Shown: positions 11,986-23,451 of the stretch, one piece after another | How the letters are laid out: each line of letters begins with the position of its first letter | Numbering within the stretch: position 1 is the first letter of the stretch | DNA from: Apodemus sylvaticus | Lineage: Eukaryota > Chordata > Mammalia > Rodentia > Muridae | DNA: 64,000 nucleotides | Direction: 5' to 3' | NCBI RefSeq assembly: GCF_947179515.1 | Contig: NC_067487.1 | Span: forward strand, 46,450,514-46,514,513 | The notes under the pieces: model-generated | Databases searched by the model: none | Told to the model about the DNA's origin: nothing | The model's input: only the letters and a program-made list of their open reading frames with translations | Position numbers and translations under genes: made by a program

Positions 11986-12645
11986 TGCAACGTATCTGAC
12001 CTGTACGATCAGGCCCAGTGCTTATGAAAATTTTACTTGGCTTCCCTTAAAATTGTCACATTTTTCCATTTCTAAAGAGGTGAATGAAAAGTTCTATAAT
12101 GCAAGCATGTCAGAAACACATGGACTATGAATAAAATTGCAATATTAAAGATTTGAAATCCAAGAATAAAAGAAAAAAATTACCATAAATCCAATATATT
12201 CTAAAAAACATAGACTACACAAAGGAAAAACATTGGTGATTACAATGGCAAAGAACTAGGGTATGCAACATAAGACAAACCTAGTGCCAATACTTGCTCT
12301 CTTAGAGGAGCAAATGGCCTTCTTAAGGAGAGAAACTGTTTCTGGAGGAGAGATCTGGAGTCACTATTTGGGTGGAAGAAGTCAACAGTAGTATGGGATC
12401 AAGACTAAAATCTGCTGTGAGCTAAGAGATATTTTGTAATGCTCAGTTCTTCAGCCATTGAGCTGGAATCATCCTAGAGGACAAGATGATAAACTGAGCC
12501 GCCATCCAGGAATCTAGCCCACTAGCCCTTCATCCTGTGCTCTAGGTGATGGTGGCTATTTAATAAAGCATCAAAATAAAAAGGAATTATTATAGATTGC
12601 AGAAGCTCTTGAGGATGGCTATTACCAAAACGTGGCGTGTAGTTT

Positions 12646-12649
<4 letters not shown>

Positions 12650-12693
<44 letters not shown>
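12650..12693. repeat. (TC)n microsatellite
   Basis: About 21 uninterrupted TC units on the plus strand. Confidence 0.95.
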
Positions 12694-12698
<5 letters not shown>

Positions 12699-12963
12699 GA
12701 AGTTGTTGCTTCTGACCTCAAAGACCCTTTCCCACTTTCCTTTCACTGCCTAGAATTTGTTAAGTTGATGAATGAAGACAGAAATGAATGAGTCAGAGAT
12801 GCTGCAGGCGGGTTACTGCAAGCGCACTCAAGGAGGAAGTGGGTGTTTATAGCCATGGTTTGAGGTGTCACTAGCTCCCCAGGGCAGTCTTGTGTTGTTT
12901 CTCAAAACAAAGGTGGACAGGACAGTGAGTTCAGCCCAGATCAGCAGACTACCACCACCACTA

Positions 12964-12978
12964 CCCCCCCCCCCCCCC
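12964..12978. repeat. C15 homopolymer
   Basis: Fifteen Cs after a short ACC triplet run. The exact length is prone to sequencing or replication slippage. Confidence 0.9.
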
Positions 12979-13611
12979 AGCACGGCCACACAATAGCTAC
13001 TCTGTTTCACAGTATATAAAACTCATTTGGCTTAGTTTCTTCAATACATCACACTCATTTCCAGTGAGTTCATTTGTAGAAAGGGCCCATCTGTAAATTG
13101 GCAGCTGGGACCTCTCCAAGTAGCAAGACACAACCAAAGAGAAAACACTTGATTCCAGACTTCAAAGTCAAAAGAGAAAATTAAATTATATTTCAGAAAT
13201 CAAATTCAAAAAATATTTTTGTTTTTCAAATTTTCAATGACATGTTGTACTGAAGTTTTTAAAAAAGCCCATGATTTGAAACCCAAAAGCTTGGGATTTA
13301 AGTCACTAGGTTGATCTTGCATAATTCATTACTTCATTTCTGTGGATCTTAGGGTCTTCATTCAAAAATGGATGCAGAAATAGAAGGGAAATTCTCAGCA
13401 CAGTTAAAAAATTACCTGATGGGTGTGAAACATGTTTCCTGTTATATACACACTAATTCATATTAACTTTGGCCCCCTGTGTCCCTATAGTATTCTTCTA
13501 ATTATTTCTAACAGGTCTACTCATAAGCCATTGTAATTATCTGTTCCATGTAGTTGATTTGAACAAGGGATACACTTATCTTTCTTTATACCTGTATTTG
13601 CAATATATAAG

Positions 13612-13658
13612 GTGACGTGTGTGTGCGTGTGTGTGTGTCTCTGTGTGTGTGTGTACAC
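13612..13658. repeat. (TG)n imperfect microsatellite
   Basis: A TG-rich run broken by GCG and TCTC, ending in TACACA. Confidence 0.88.
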
Positions 13659-14159
13659 AGGATAAGTATAGTAAATGTGCAAAGGGTATTAGTTACCAGC
13701 ATAAATACACGCTTTTATTAGATAAATAATACAAATTTAAAAGCACAAAAAAAGCAGGCTTAAAATCCCGAACCAAGGCATATATTTTTTTTTTTTATCT
13801 TTGAGGAGGCCTCTTTCAAAAGTTAGAGATAAGCAGGCATATGGACAAAAAAGGGAAAGTTTCAGGGGATAAGTTTTCTGTGGATTGCTTACTACCTAGC
13901 ATGTGTTTATCCACTCAGCAGCATTCTCTCAGCCCAGATCCGCAAATCAGGGCTGGAGGAGCAGGAGCAGGCTAGTCTACCTCGAACGGACACCCTCGTG
14001 GCACAAAGGAAATGTTTTCTCTTCTATACATTATAGCCCATACACAAGCATTAATCATGGGCTTGAGATAATGGCCACACCAGTCAGTGACATACTATTT
14101 CTCTTGGCATCTATATTTATTACACACACACAATATTTTACATCTCTTACACATAAATG

Positions 14160-14161
14160 TG

Positions 14162-14211
<50 letters not shown>
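14160..14211. repeat. Compound (TC)n(TG)n microsatellite
   Basis: A TC run passes directly into about 15 TG units, ending TATACATA. Confidence 0.95.
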
Positions 14212-17200
14212 CATATTGGATTCAAACAAAAGCCTATACTGACAGATAATCTTTAATCCCAGTGGGAGAGGGATTTTATTGGCTAGTAATTCACGTATGA
14301 TACTGAGTTAATATCAGCATCATCAGCAAGTGTAAGGATTTCTCTTTCAGTGTATAAAAATCCCAAGGCCTTTCTGGATAAGAGGAGAAAATAGGCTTAG
14401 GTTAGATGTAAGGTCACTGTTAAGGCCATAATTGTAGAAATGAGGTTAGTTTTTCTCACTAATCTATTCTCTTTTACCTAAAAGGTGTAAATAATGACAA
14501 GATGTTGGAACCAGAGGAAGAGGAACTTTACTTCCAAATTAGATTTTATTAATTATACTCTAGAAGGACATGCAAGCGGCACATAGGAGCAGTTAGGAGC
14601 TACCTCTGGTTATGGAGACCCTAGACATTCTTTTAGATCATTTCCAAACAGGAATAACGGGCTCCTCATTGAGGGTTAAGCACAGAGCCGAGAGTGCAGC
14701 AAACATGTGTGGTTTGGTTTCTTTCATATCCAAGCTCGAGGATGCAAGACAGGCCAAGCATGACAGGATGCTTTAAAATTTGCAGAAGTAAACGACTGGA
14801 AGGCCACATAATTATTTTATAAACAGACATGAGATGGGAGAAAGTGACAGTCCTCTTTGCTGTGATTCAGAGGTGACTGAAAACCAACTTGGGAATTAAT
14901 GGAATTAATTTGGAATTTCAGAGATCTGAAAGCTTTTCTAATACCGGGGATTTCAACTTTGCAATTTCAGGACAACCCTGCTGCTGGCCTTTCTTGACCT
15001 GTTGTGAAGTAAATCAGGCACACTAATGTGGGCTAACAAGTCTTTTTCACACTGTCCCGCCACCCTGCCCCCCCTTTCTCCCCAGACATGCCTTTCTGCC
15101 GCACTCTGTCTAGCCACCCCTCGTCAAGGCACACAAAATGGCCACTGTAGCTCCGCATTACTGCTCATTAGATCACAGGGTAGTCAAGTGGAACTGCCCG
15201 GGGTTCCCAAAGGAGAGCTATACTTCAAAAATCTGTCCATGTCAAATGAAGAGAAAAACCCTGAGCGTGGGGTCACCCAGATCAATGATCAAAAGAAACG
15301 GAGAATGAAGGAGATAAAAAGCACACCCTCGTTTTTGTTAAACACACACAGGTCTGATTTATTAGCAGGGGTATAGAGAGATAGGATGAGCTTCCCCCCT
15401 CCCCACACCCTGTTTTCGGGTTTTAACAAAGTAATTTGCTTTAATCAGGTCCCATCGGCTGTTAAACTTCAGACTTTTAAAAAAGTCTATGACAAATTCT
15501 TAAAATTTCCCTAAAAGAAAGTTCACTCCAGGAAATCCAGTTTTTAGGAGGACGCTTACCTGTTTCCAAAAACACTTGAAAAGCAATAAAAGTAATACGA
15601 AGTAATCCACCTTTAATGCTGGAGGAGATTCTATTTAAATCTGAAAGAACCGGTGCCACATACACTCTAAAATAATCCCAGCAACCTCTTGAGCCTTCAA
15701 ACAAGCAGGCTGTCAATCACAGGCCCTGAAAGGCAGATTTCTGGGCCTCTGGGAGGCCATCAACCTCTGCAGGTGGCCCACACCTCTCCCATCACCACAT
15801 CATTCCATGCCCTCTCAGAGGAGCAGATTTTACACATGCTTTTACAGTTTTTGAGGGAGGATGATTTCACAGCACTGCAAACATGGCCTGTTGAAATTGA
15901 GCAGAACAACCTGTCTGCAGCGGAATTTACTATTCATTTTCTCAAGTGAAAAGTCACAAGATTTTATTTCTCTAGTTTCTTCCTCGGAGAGAAGGAGATT
16001 TTATTACCTAATGGTGAAAAGGAGAGAAAGTTTTGACAAGAATACAATCAATGTATGTCACAGTGAAAGTAACACAAATAGTCATAATGTACTCTGACAG
16101 AAGTTACAGGTTGAATAAAGTCGTCTGTGTTCTTCTGTTCTTTGCTGAACTACCTTTCCTCCCTCTATTTGGAATGCTGTCTTTCGGAACATTCCAGAGT
16201 CTATGGATGGAGCGAACATCTTTCTGTTTTACTCTTGTTGGCCTGAGAAACACTCTCGAGGCACACCCCGCCGGGAGCAAACACAGTTGTCGCTGTCTCG
16301 ACTAAACAAACATCCTAGGGACTCAAAACTGGCCTGTGAGGAGTGAGGAAGACAGTGCAGGGCAGACGCAGCAGTCCTTCATTAAACCTGTCCTCACTTG
16401 AGGCAGGGTCGAGGGCTAGCCCACTTTACAGATGAACAAAGAGATTCAGAGTGTGTTAACCATCTCCACACTGAAAGGTGAGGATCCACTGGGCTCCATG
16501 CTTAGCTCCTAGGTTCCTGTGGCTTCAGTTTTACAGTTCCAGTCTTACTTGGGAAGTGCTGGCATGTGCACCCATGTAAACATAAACATATTCAACGCTA
16601 TTCAGCTGCAGCTTTTGTTTATGAACAGGAAAACCCAGAACCAACTTAAATTTCATCAGTAAGGAAATGAATACATAACTACTCAAAGAGGAGGTCATGT
16701 CCTGGAATACACAGACCTCTGAATATGAGCAAACGAGGACCTACAGATTCCACATATCAAACACGTAATTTGAAAGTATATTCAAATACATTACGTAATA
16801 CACTTCTGACTTGAAGCCACCCATGAAATCACTTCCACGTCACTTGGAAAGACGGGAAGGTACTGAAGCAGGAAAAGGTGCCCTAGGTAAGATATATGCC
16901 AACTTCAAGATGACACTTGCTCTTAAATGAGTAGCTTCCAGGCCATCTCATGGTCTGTTTCTCTATAGAATGGATCTGAAATGCACCAAGAGAAAATGTT
17001 CTCATTGCTAAGTCTGCACGATAGAGGAGGGGTAAGAATGTTCCTTATATCATCCACTGCTTTTGCTATGTGTCTGCAGAGGGTCCAAATTGAGATCTGT
17101 CTACCTAAGATTCACAAATCTGTTTTGCAAAACTAGAGGGCATGGTGTCTCTAAGCTCACTCGTGTGACTCAATAAACGGCTTAACACCCAAACATTGGT

Positions 17201-17454
17201 AACTAGAGATCAGACATAGTAAGTGAACTGACCAACTCTTATGGTACCAATGACTGTAAGATACTTATATTCGTCAATATACAGTCTTCAATTCACTTTG
17301 TTGTTAAGCAAAATTCCATTAGGCTGGGTGTTTCAAACCTTTTAACACTCAATATTCTGTAATCAAACTGCCTTGCTGAAGATATGATATCTGAGCAGGA
17401 CACGTGCAGAAGAGAGAGCCACCCTAAACTTTCCTGTCCTCCTTAACATTTTAT

Positions 17455-17455
<1 letters not shown>

Positions 17456-17491
<36 letters not shown>

Positions 17492-17511
17492 ACGCGTGCG
17501 CATGCATGCAT
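17456..17511. repeat. (TG)n continued by CG/CA-rich purine-pyrimidine alternation
   Basis: The TG run at 17456-17489 continues without a break in alternation through ACACGCGTGCGCATGCATGC to 17511. Fifty-six bases alternate purine and pyrimidine strictly, including a CG-rich core, which is the classic Z-DNA-prone composition. Confidence 0.93.
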
Positions 17512-17737
17512 TTAGATTATTTAATATTCTACAGAAATCCAAATACAATAACATGTATTTTCTACAGGAACTTAATTGACAGAGGAGGAATGGATTAAGT
17601 AATCTCATATGCAATTACTTTTTAAACTTACAATTTGTAAAGAAACCAATGCAGAAGTTACTCTAAAACCAACCCCAGTAAAAATAAATCTAGGATTTAT
17701 AGCCATACCTCTTTCTTTAACAGTTTAAAAAATATAC

Positions 17738-17898
17738 TGCTTTTATTTTCTTTGAGTTAAGGATTCACTATGTAATCCTGGTTGCCCTGAAACTCACTAC
17801 ATTGACCAAGATGGTCTCCAACACACAGAGATCCACCTGCCTCTACCTCTTGGGTGCTGAGATTAAAGGCATGCACATTAATGTCTACCTTTGATGAT
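17738..17898 (-). mobile_element. B1 SINE
   Basis: An inverted B1: GGATTCACTATGTAATCCTG, GCTGAGATTAAAGGCATGCA and a diverged head near 17895. It is an old copy with several mutated CpG sites. Confidence 0.78.
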
Positions 17899-18311
17899 GT
17901 TTAATAGTATGCTTTTTTTCTAGCTGAGCATTACCATGGCTAAAGAATTATATGACACATCAGAGCTGGAAGCCCACTAACTACTACTAATAAAAGGTTA
18001 TTAGGGTCTTGGTATTTCACTTTTAATGTATAAAGCTGTAAAATCATAGAAACTTATCAAATGTCTTACCAAAAAAATGACATTTATGGACTTGTAGCCA
18101 TAGTTAATTTGAATTAAACAAAATAATCTTTACTTTCTATGTTTACATTACTTGAAATGATGTTGTCAATTATGAAAGGGGTTCCACAACATTTGGAAAA
18201 AAACCTCTCAGGATAGATAACTCTTTACAATAGGAAAAGAAAACAAAGAGGTAAAATAACAAGAAAAAATTACGATAAATAAATCAAACAAAAATTAACA
18301 AACCAAAACGT

Positions 18312-18488
18312 GAGACTGGAGAGATAGCTCAGTGGATAAGAAAGAACACACACTGCTCTAGCAAAAGGCATGACTTTAGTTCCAGCACCCTCTTCTGTCT
18401 TATAAGGGTACCAGGCAAATGACAGTGCATATAATACATGCAGCAAATCATTCATATGCATAAAATAAAGATAATAAATCGTGAAAAA
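18312..18488 (+). mobile_element. B3/B2-type SINE, diverged
   Basis: Starts GAGACTGGAGAGATAGCTCA and ends in CATAAAATAAAGATAATAAA. The middle lacks part of the usual body, so it is internally deleted. Confidence 0.75.
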
Positions 18489-18489
18489 A

Positions 18490-21400
18490 CCCCAACTGAA
18501 CAAAAAACATTATCTTAATAATAAGGCATTGCTCAAGCAACTTTGCCACCTCATGCTTTATCAGGAAGCCTGGTTTCTCCTCTTTAATTAAAACTGGTCT
18601 TAATGAATGTAAAAGTCACTGAAAAAGCCAGAGTCACCAAGTTAAAAAAAAAGAAAAATCAAAAGATACTAAGATATCCAAACCTAAAATTAACTAAAAC
18701 AAAAATATCAGTATAAAAATATGGTAACTTGTCATCTGCCTTTATTGGCTCTGATATGCAACACACATTTACAATTATCTACCTCTGATTTCCCACTTAA
18801 ATAATTCAAATACTCAGAGAATTATCCCACAAAATGGGCAAGTAGCAGTTTAAACTAACATACTTTAGAACTGAAATGAGATTCTTTATATATGAAAGAG
18901 AGAAAGGTGTACTTAAGAGTGTGTTTTCACATTTTTAAAAACCCAGGCTTTAGGGTACAAACCTTTGTTTTTGCAGAGTAAGAACAACTTCATTGACGAT
19001 ATGAGTAAGTGCGCATGAGTTCTATCTCTGTCTCGAGAGCCTTTCTGTGATGACTCCTCAATCCTTCTGTCAATACACTGTGCTAACCTCTAGGGAGAGA
19101 ACACCTTGCTTTTACGGAACAGCCAGGAACCACAACCCCTCGTCAGCTGTTCCCAAAGGTTTCCTCAGCAAGCATGGACTCATTTCGTTTCCTTGCTTCC
19201 CATGTCAAAAGTGTACACAAGTTACCCAGATTTTCCACTTTGGCTCCTTTTAACAAAGTCCTGTTTTGGCTCGACAAATTATTAGTCGTAACTTTATATG
19301 CTAAGAATAAATATTTGACAAATTCTCAATGTTAAAATTATACTGTTCCATGCAACCTCTAAATTATTTTACAGCTCGTATACAGAGCCCTCTGCCCATA
19401 TGGCTCGGTTGGCTTGAGTTCACATTTTTGAAAGTGATCCCAACTATCTGATGGAATGATTTCCTGGCCAACCACTATCTGCACTGTATTCATTTAAGAC
19501 CTCAAAACTTCATTTCAGCTATAGCATGAACTTAGATAATCTATCTCCAGTGTGCTTAGCATAGCTGAATCTGCACCCAAACTTAAATAATAAGCCCCAA
19601 TAAAAAGAACATCCACAAAACTTCCCTCACAGCAACTATGCAGTAGAAAATATCTAAATTTGGGGACACAAGAAAGGTCAAACATTTATATGCATGTGAA
19701 TTTAGACACTGCAATGTCTAGTAAAGAAGGTAATTGCCTCTTTACTGTTAGATACCATGGTATCAAAACATAGCAAAGATCACAATGGATTCATCCAGAA
19801 GAAAACCATGTGTTGCTTTCAAAATGAGATGGCTAATTTTCATCAGACTTCACAGAACCTCACAGTTGCATTGAAAACACACATAATCTCTTTGCTTGAA
19901 ACTACTAGATCAATTTTCTCAACATATAAATATTTGTGGTTGCTATATGACTGTCTAAATACGAGATCGTGGCTCATATGCAGAATTCTATAGAAAGGGA
20001 TATTACTAAAGAGAGAAGAGGGAGAGATTGTAGATTCCAGAAAGTGGGGGGAGGGGCGGGGGGGTCCTCCTGTAGGCAAATTAGTACTCACTAACAGTGT
20101 CTGTGTGCACTCCACGAATGGCCACTGTTAAGCTATATTCATTATCCATTATCTATCTGTACCATTTGCAGGCATGCGTTCATTGTTTTTGTCTTAGTAG
20201 GTGCAACTCATAGGTAAAGAATTAAGACGGCAAGGCAAGGGAAAAGACCCTTTCTAAATCACAGAAACAGAAAGCAAGTATTTTTTATTTCACATTTTCA
20301 TTCTCAGAGGTAAGGGGCCACACACATGTGATTTTTCATTTTTGTGAGGACACAGCAGAGTGTTTTCAGTCACAGCCAGAAAAGGACCGTGCTCTTACCT
20401 GCTTTCTCCACACCATAGGGAAGGATGCCGGCCTCATTAGAAGCCTTGCTGGCTCCCAAGACTTTCTGTGGTCTGCCTTTGCCGTGATTACTGGTCAAAC
20501 CCTTTAATTACAGTATATAGTTTGTGCAGCTGCCTGGAAATTGGTCTCGGGGTCAGTGGCTCTTCCCGTTCCCTTCTTTCCATTCTTTTGAAGCAATATT
20601 GCTGAACGGAAGGCATTGTTCCCGCTTTCTGGTGTGCTCTGTCTGCTGCACAATATGAATAGCTTTGCAATCACCCCAGCAATTGGTCCTTCAACTGCCT
20701 TTAGCTTGTCAATTGTAATTCAGTGGCTCCAGCCACCTTCTCTTTCATTCTCTTGGGGTCTTTTATTACTTAATTTGCAATAATATTAGGGAATGTCTTC
20801 TTCAGACATGTCACTAATGTCTTATTGATTATGAAGCCAGGACTACATCTGACTTTCACGCCTGTTACAATGTTTCAGTATTTTCTTTTCTCTGGACTTC
20901 TGACGCTGATCTTTGCAGTTATCTTGTAAGGGATTTATCTTGTAAGGAATTGTACTGAATTCTGAAGGTTTGCATTCTAAAGAATCTAATGAACTTCCCT
21001 TAAGATATTCTCACCGAGATTAATTTATGCAGTTATAGCTAGAACTATTTTTGCAAGTTCCCAAAGACAGACTCTCATTTATAAAAAAAAAATTAGGACT
21101 GGTGAAGTTTCCATAATTCATCCCCGTGGATCATGCTCTATTTTTTAAATACAAAAATTCTAATTTTGAGCTCTCTTCAACTTAGAAATAGTTAGCTAAG
21201 AGACAAGATCTGTGAAGAGGAATTTATCATGAACTTTCCAGACTCTTTAAAAAAAAAAGCTAGACAATGCTTTCAGAAGTTATATAAGGAAAGAAACCAT
21301 TAAAAATAACTCCCAGGTTACCAATCTAAAGGAAGTTTTTTTGGTTTTTGTTTTTTTTTAATATGGGGGAGGGGAGAGAAAGAACAAAAACATCTTGATC

Positions 21401-23250
21401 TAATGACTGAAAAAAAACCTTTAGTGTATTAAGTCTCAAATCCTCAGCCCTGGACAAAATCCAACATATTACCCTCTCTCATTAGGCTCAGCCATTCCAG
21501 AGAAACTAAGGGTATTTTTTAAGCAGACACTATGTAATAATAATAATGATAATAATTATCATAATGATAATAACTAACGCTTATTGTGCTTTTTATCTTC
21601 AAAGCAACTTACTGACATTCACTATGTATCTATCTTCCAATTAATTTAACTCAACAAATGTTTTATTAACTTTGTTAGTTATGAACTGAGTTTTCATTTG
21701 CAAATGAAATAAATAAATAAAAATTCCGTGCTCTCTTCTGAATGGCACTATAGACTTCTACCTCAAAAATAACTTACTGATTTCAATGAATAATAATTAA
21801 TGAAATGCTATATTTTACAGAATACAAACTTGAAAAATAGGTAGGAATGGTAATATACCCGTATAATTACTTAAATCCATATTGATTTGACAAGACAAGG
21901 AACAAATACTGTTTAATAAAACAGGCCTCTAACTTCAATAGATATGATTCTTTGTTATAAAATATATAAATATAGAAGAAAAATATTTTTTAAAATCTTA
22001 AGTTTCACCAATATGAAATTATTTCATTAAAGGCTAATGTTATTTTTATTAAATTGTATTCATTTCTTTAAAACCACATCAACTATTTTTACTCAGAACT
22101 TCATGTGTACTGTTCTTCATGTAGGAACAGAAAAAGTATCCAATGCTAGTAAATGAAACGAGCTCACTATGGTTAAAAAATGCAACTTTTAATTTTTAAA
22201 CGAATTAAAAGATTATTACTTGGTCAGAAGATTTGCTACTTTTTGTGAGAATTTTGGGAAAACAGTAACAAGGAACACTATTTAAGGGCTCTCTAACAAA
22301 CACAACTGCAAGTAGGTAAGTCCAATCATTTGCAAATACAATAATTAACATCTTCAAGCTCTGAAAACCATACTGCAGGCAGTGCTGAGGACCCCTGCAG
22401 ATAAGGCTCTGAGCAAATGCTCCCAGCATTCGAGGGGGGGAAGGGACACCAATGTTTCTGTATTCCTCTAGATGGGTGAGAAGAGTTGGATTTAAGTAAA
22501 GGCAGCATTCATTCAGCAATCTGGATAAGGCAGGCAGCACTGGGCCAGCAGGAACACATGAGGGACAAGACCCAGAGGCAGTCCTTCTTTCAAACGGCCA
22601 CATGGAACAAAGACTCAAGTCATAATCCTTCAAGGGGCTTATGAATTTCAGAAGTTGGCAGCAAAGTTAAGAGACAAGTCGCTTTAATATTATGATCTTG
22701 GTAAGTCCAGGGTGCTAGCAGAAATCAGCAATGTGCAGCTAAAGTGGTCATGGGCCTGGAGAAGACTTTCTGTTGTGATATCATCGCAGGGTAACTTTCC
22801 TGGGGAAATGGGAGTAATGGGAGGCAGGGGGTCAGGAGAAAAGAAAGAGAAATCCAGTTACGAGGCACTTAGCATTAGAGATCTGGAGAGCTTCGCCCAG
22901 ATTCCAGGTTAAGTCAGGTTAAGTTATAAGGACATCGTGGAAAACGGGGACGGGGTGTACTTCTTTCTGGTTCAGAGGGAGAAGCAGAGCCAAAGTGGAG
23001 CAGCTTGATGGTAAAACTGCAACAGGAAGCCAGGGTGAAGGAGGGAAGACTGCAGGGAGGCTCTGCACAGGCTCGGCCGAGGGAGAAAAGGACACAGAAG
23101 CATCTGGACACCTGAAGAGTTAAGTACTCTTTACAGGTTGCCAATGTCCCCAGCCTACAAAAGACAGTGCCAATACCAAAGAAAGGAAGAAAATGGACAA
23201 GAGATTGTTTTGGGGAGTATGAGCTACCACTGACATATTATGAAAATGTG
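18490..23250. other. Long SINE-free, AT-rich unique intron
   Basis: About 4.8 kb with no recognised SINE, LTR or L1. It includes an AATAAT-rich patch (about 21537-21580), a G-run cluster at 20046-20064, and stretches such as 20400-21060 of complex sequence with ATTA-core and CAATTG-like motifs. No open frame shows a domain; the longest (22205-22633, minus) has no recognisable similarity. Confidence 0.6.
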
Positions 23251-23450
23251 TTTCTGTTTTAAAAGACTTTATTTATTATATGTAAGTACACTATAGCTGT
23301 CTTCAGACACACCAGAAGAGGGCCTCAGATCTCATTACAGATGGTTGTGAGCCACCATGTGGTTGCTGGGATTTGAACTCAGGACCTTAGCAAGAGCAGT
23401 CAGTGCTCTTAACCGCTGAGCCATCTCTACAGCCCATGAAATATGTTTCT
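23240..23450 (-). mobile_element. B2 SINE with imperfect target-site duplication
   Basis: An inverted B2 from about 23256 (TTTTAAAAGACTTTATTTAT) to its head at 23435. The flanks ATGAAAATGTGTTTCT and ATGAAATATGTTTCT resemble a duplicated target with small changes. It is the only SINE seen between 18.5 and 26.98 kb. Confidence 0.9.
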
Positions 23451-23451
23451 T

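Larger units (their letters stand above)
11990..17440. other. SINE-free unique intron with simple repeats
   Basis: Over 5 kb without a recognisable SINE, LTR or L1. It contains (TC)n at 12650-12693, a C15 run, TG/TC tracts at 13.6 and 14.2 kb, and complex AT-rich unique DNA. A relatively GC-rich patch at about 14950-15300 has open frames but no family motif. Confidence 0.6.

Noticed and set aside
15026..15376. 116-aa frame in a GC-richer patch as a possible exon
   Set aside because: No motif or convincing splice sites, and the strand is opposite to Arl15.
22205..22633. 142-aa open frame on the minus strand
   Set aside because: No recognisable domain or splice context, and the composition is ordinary for AT-rich intron; probably a chance frame.
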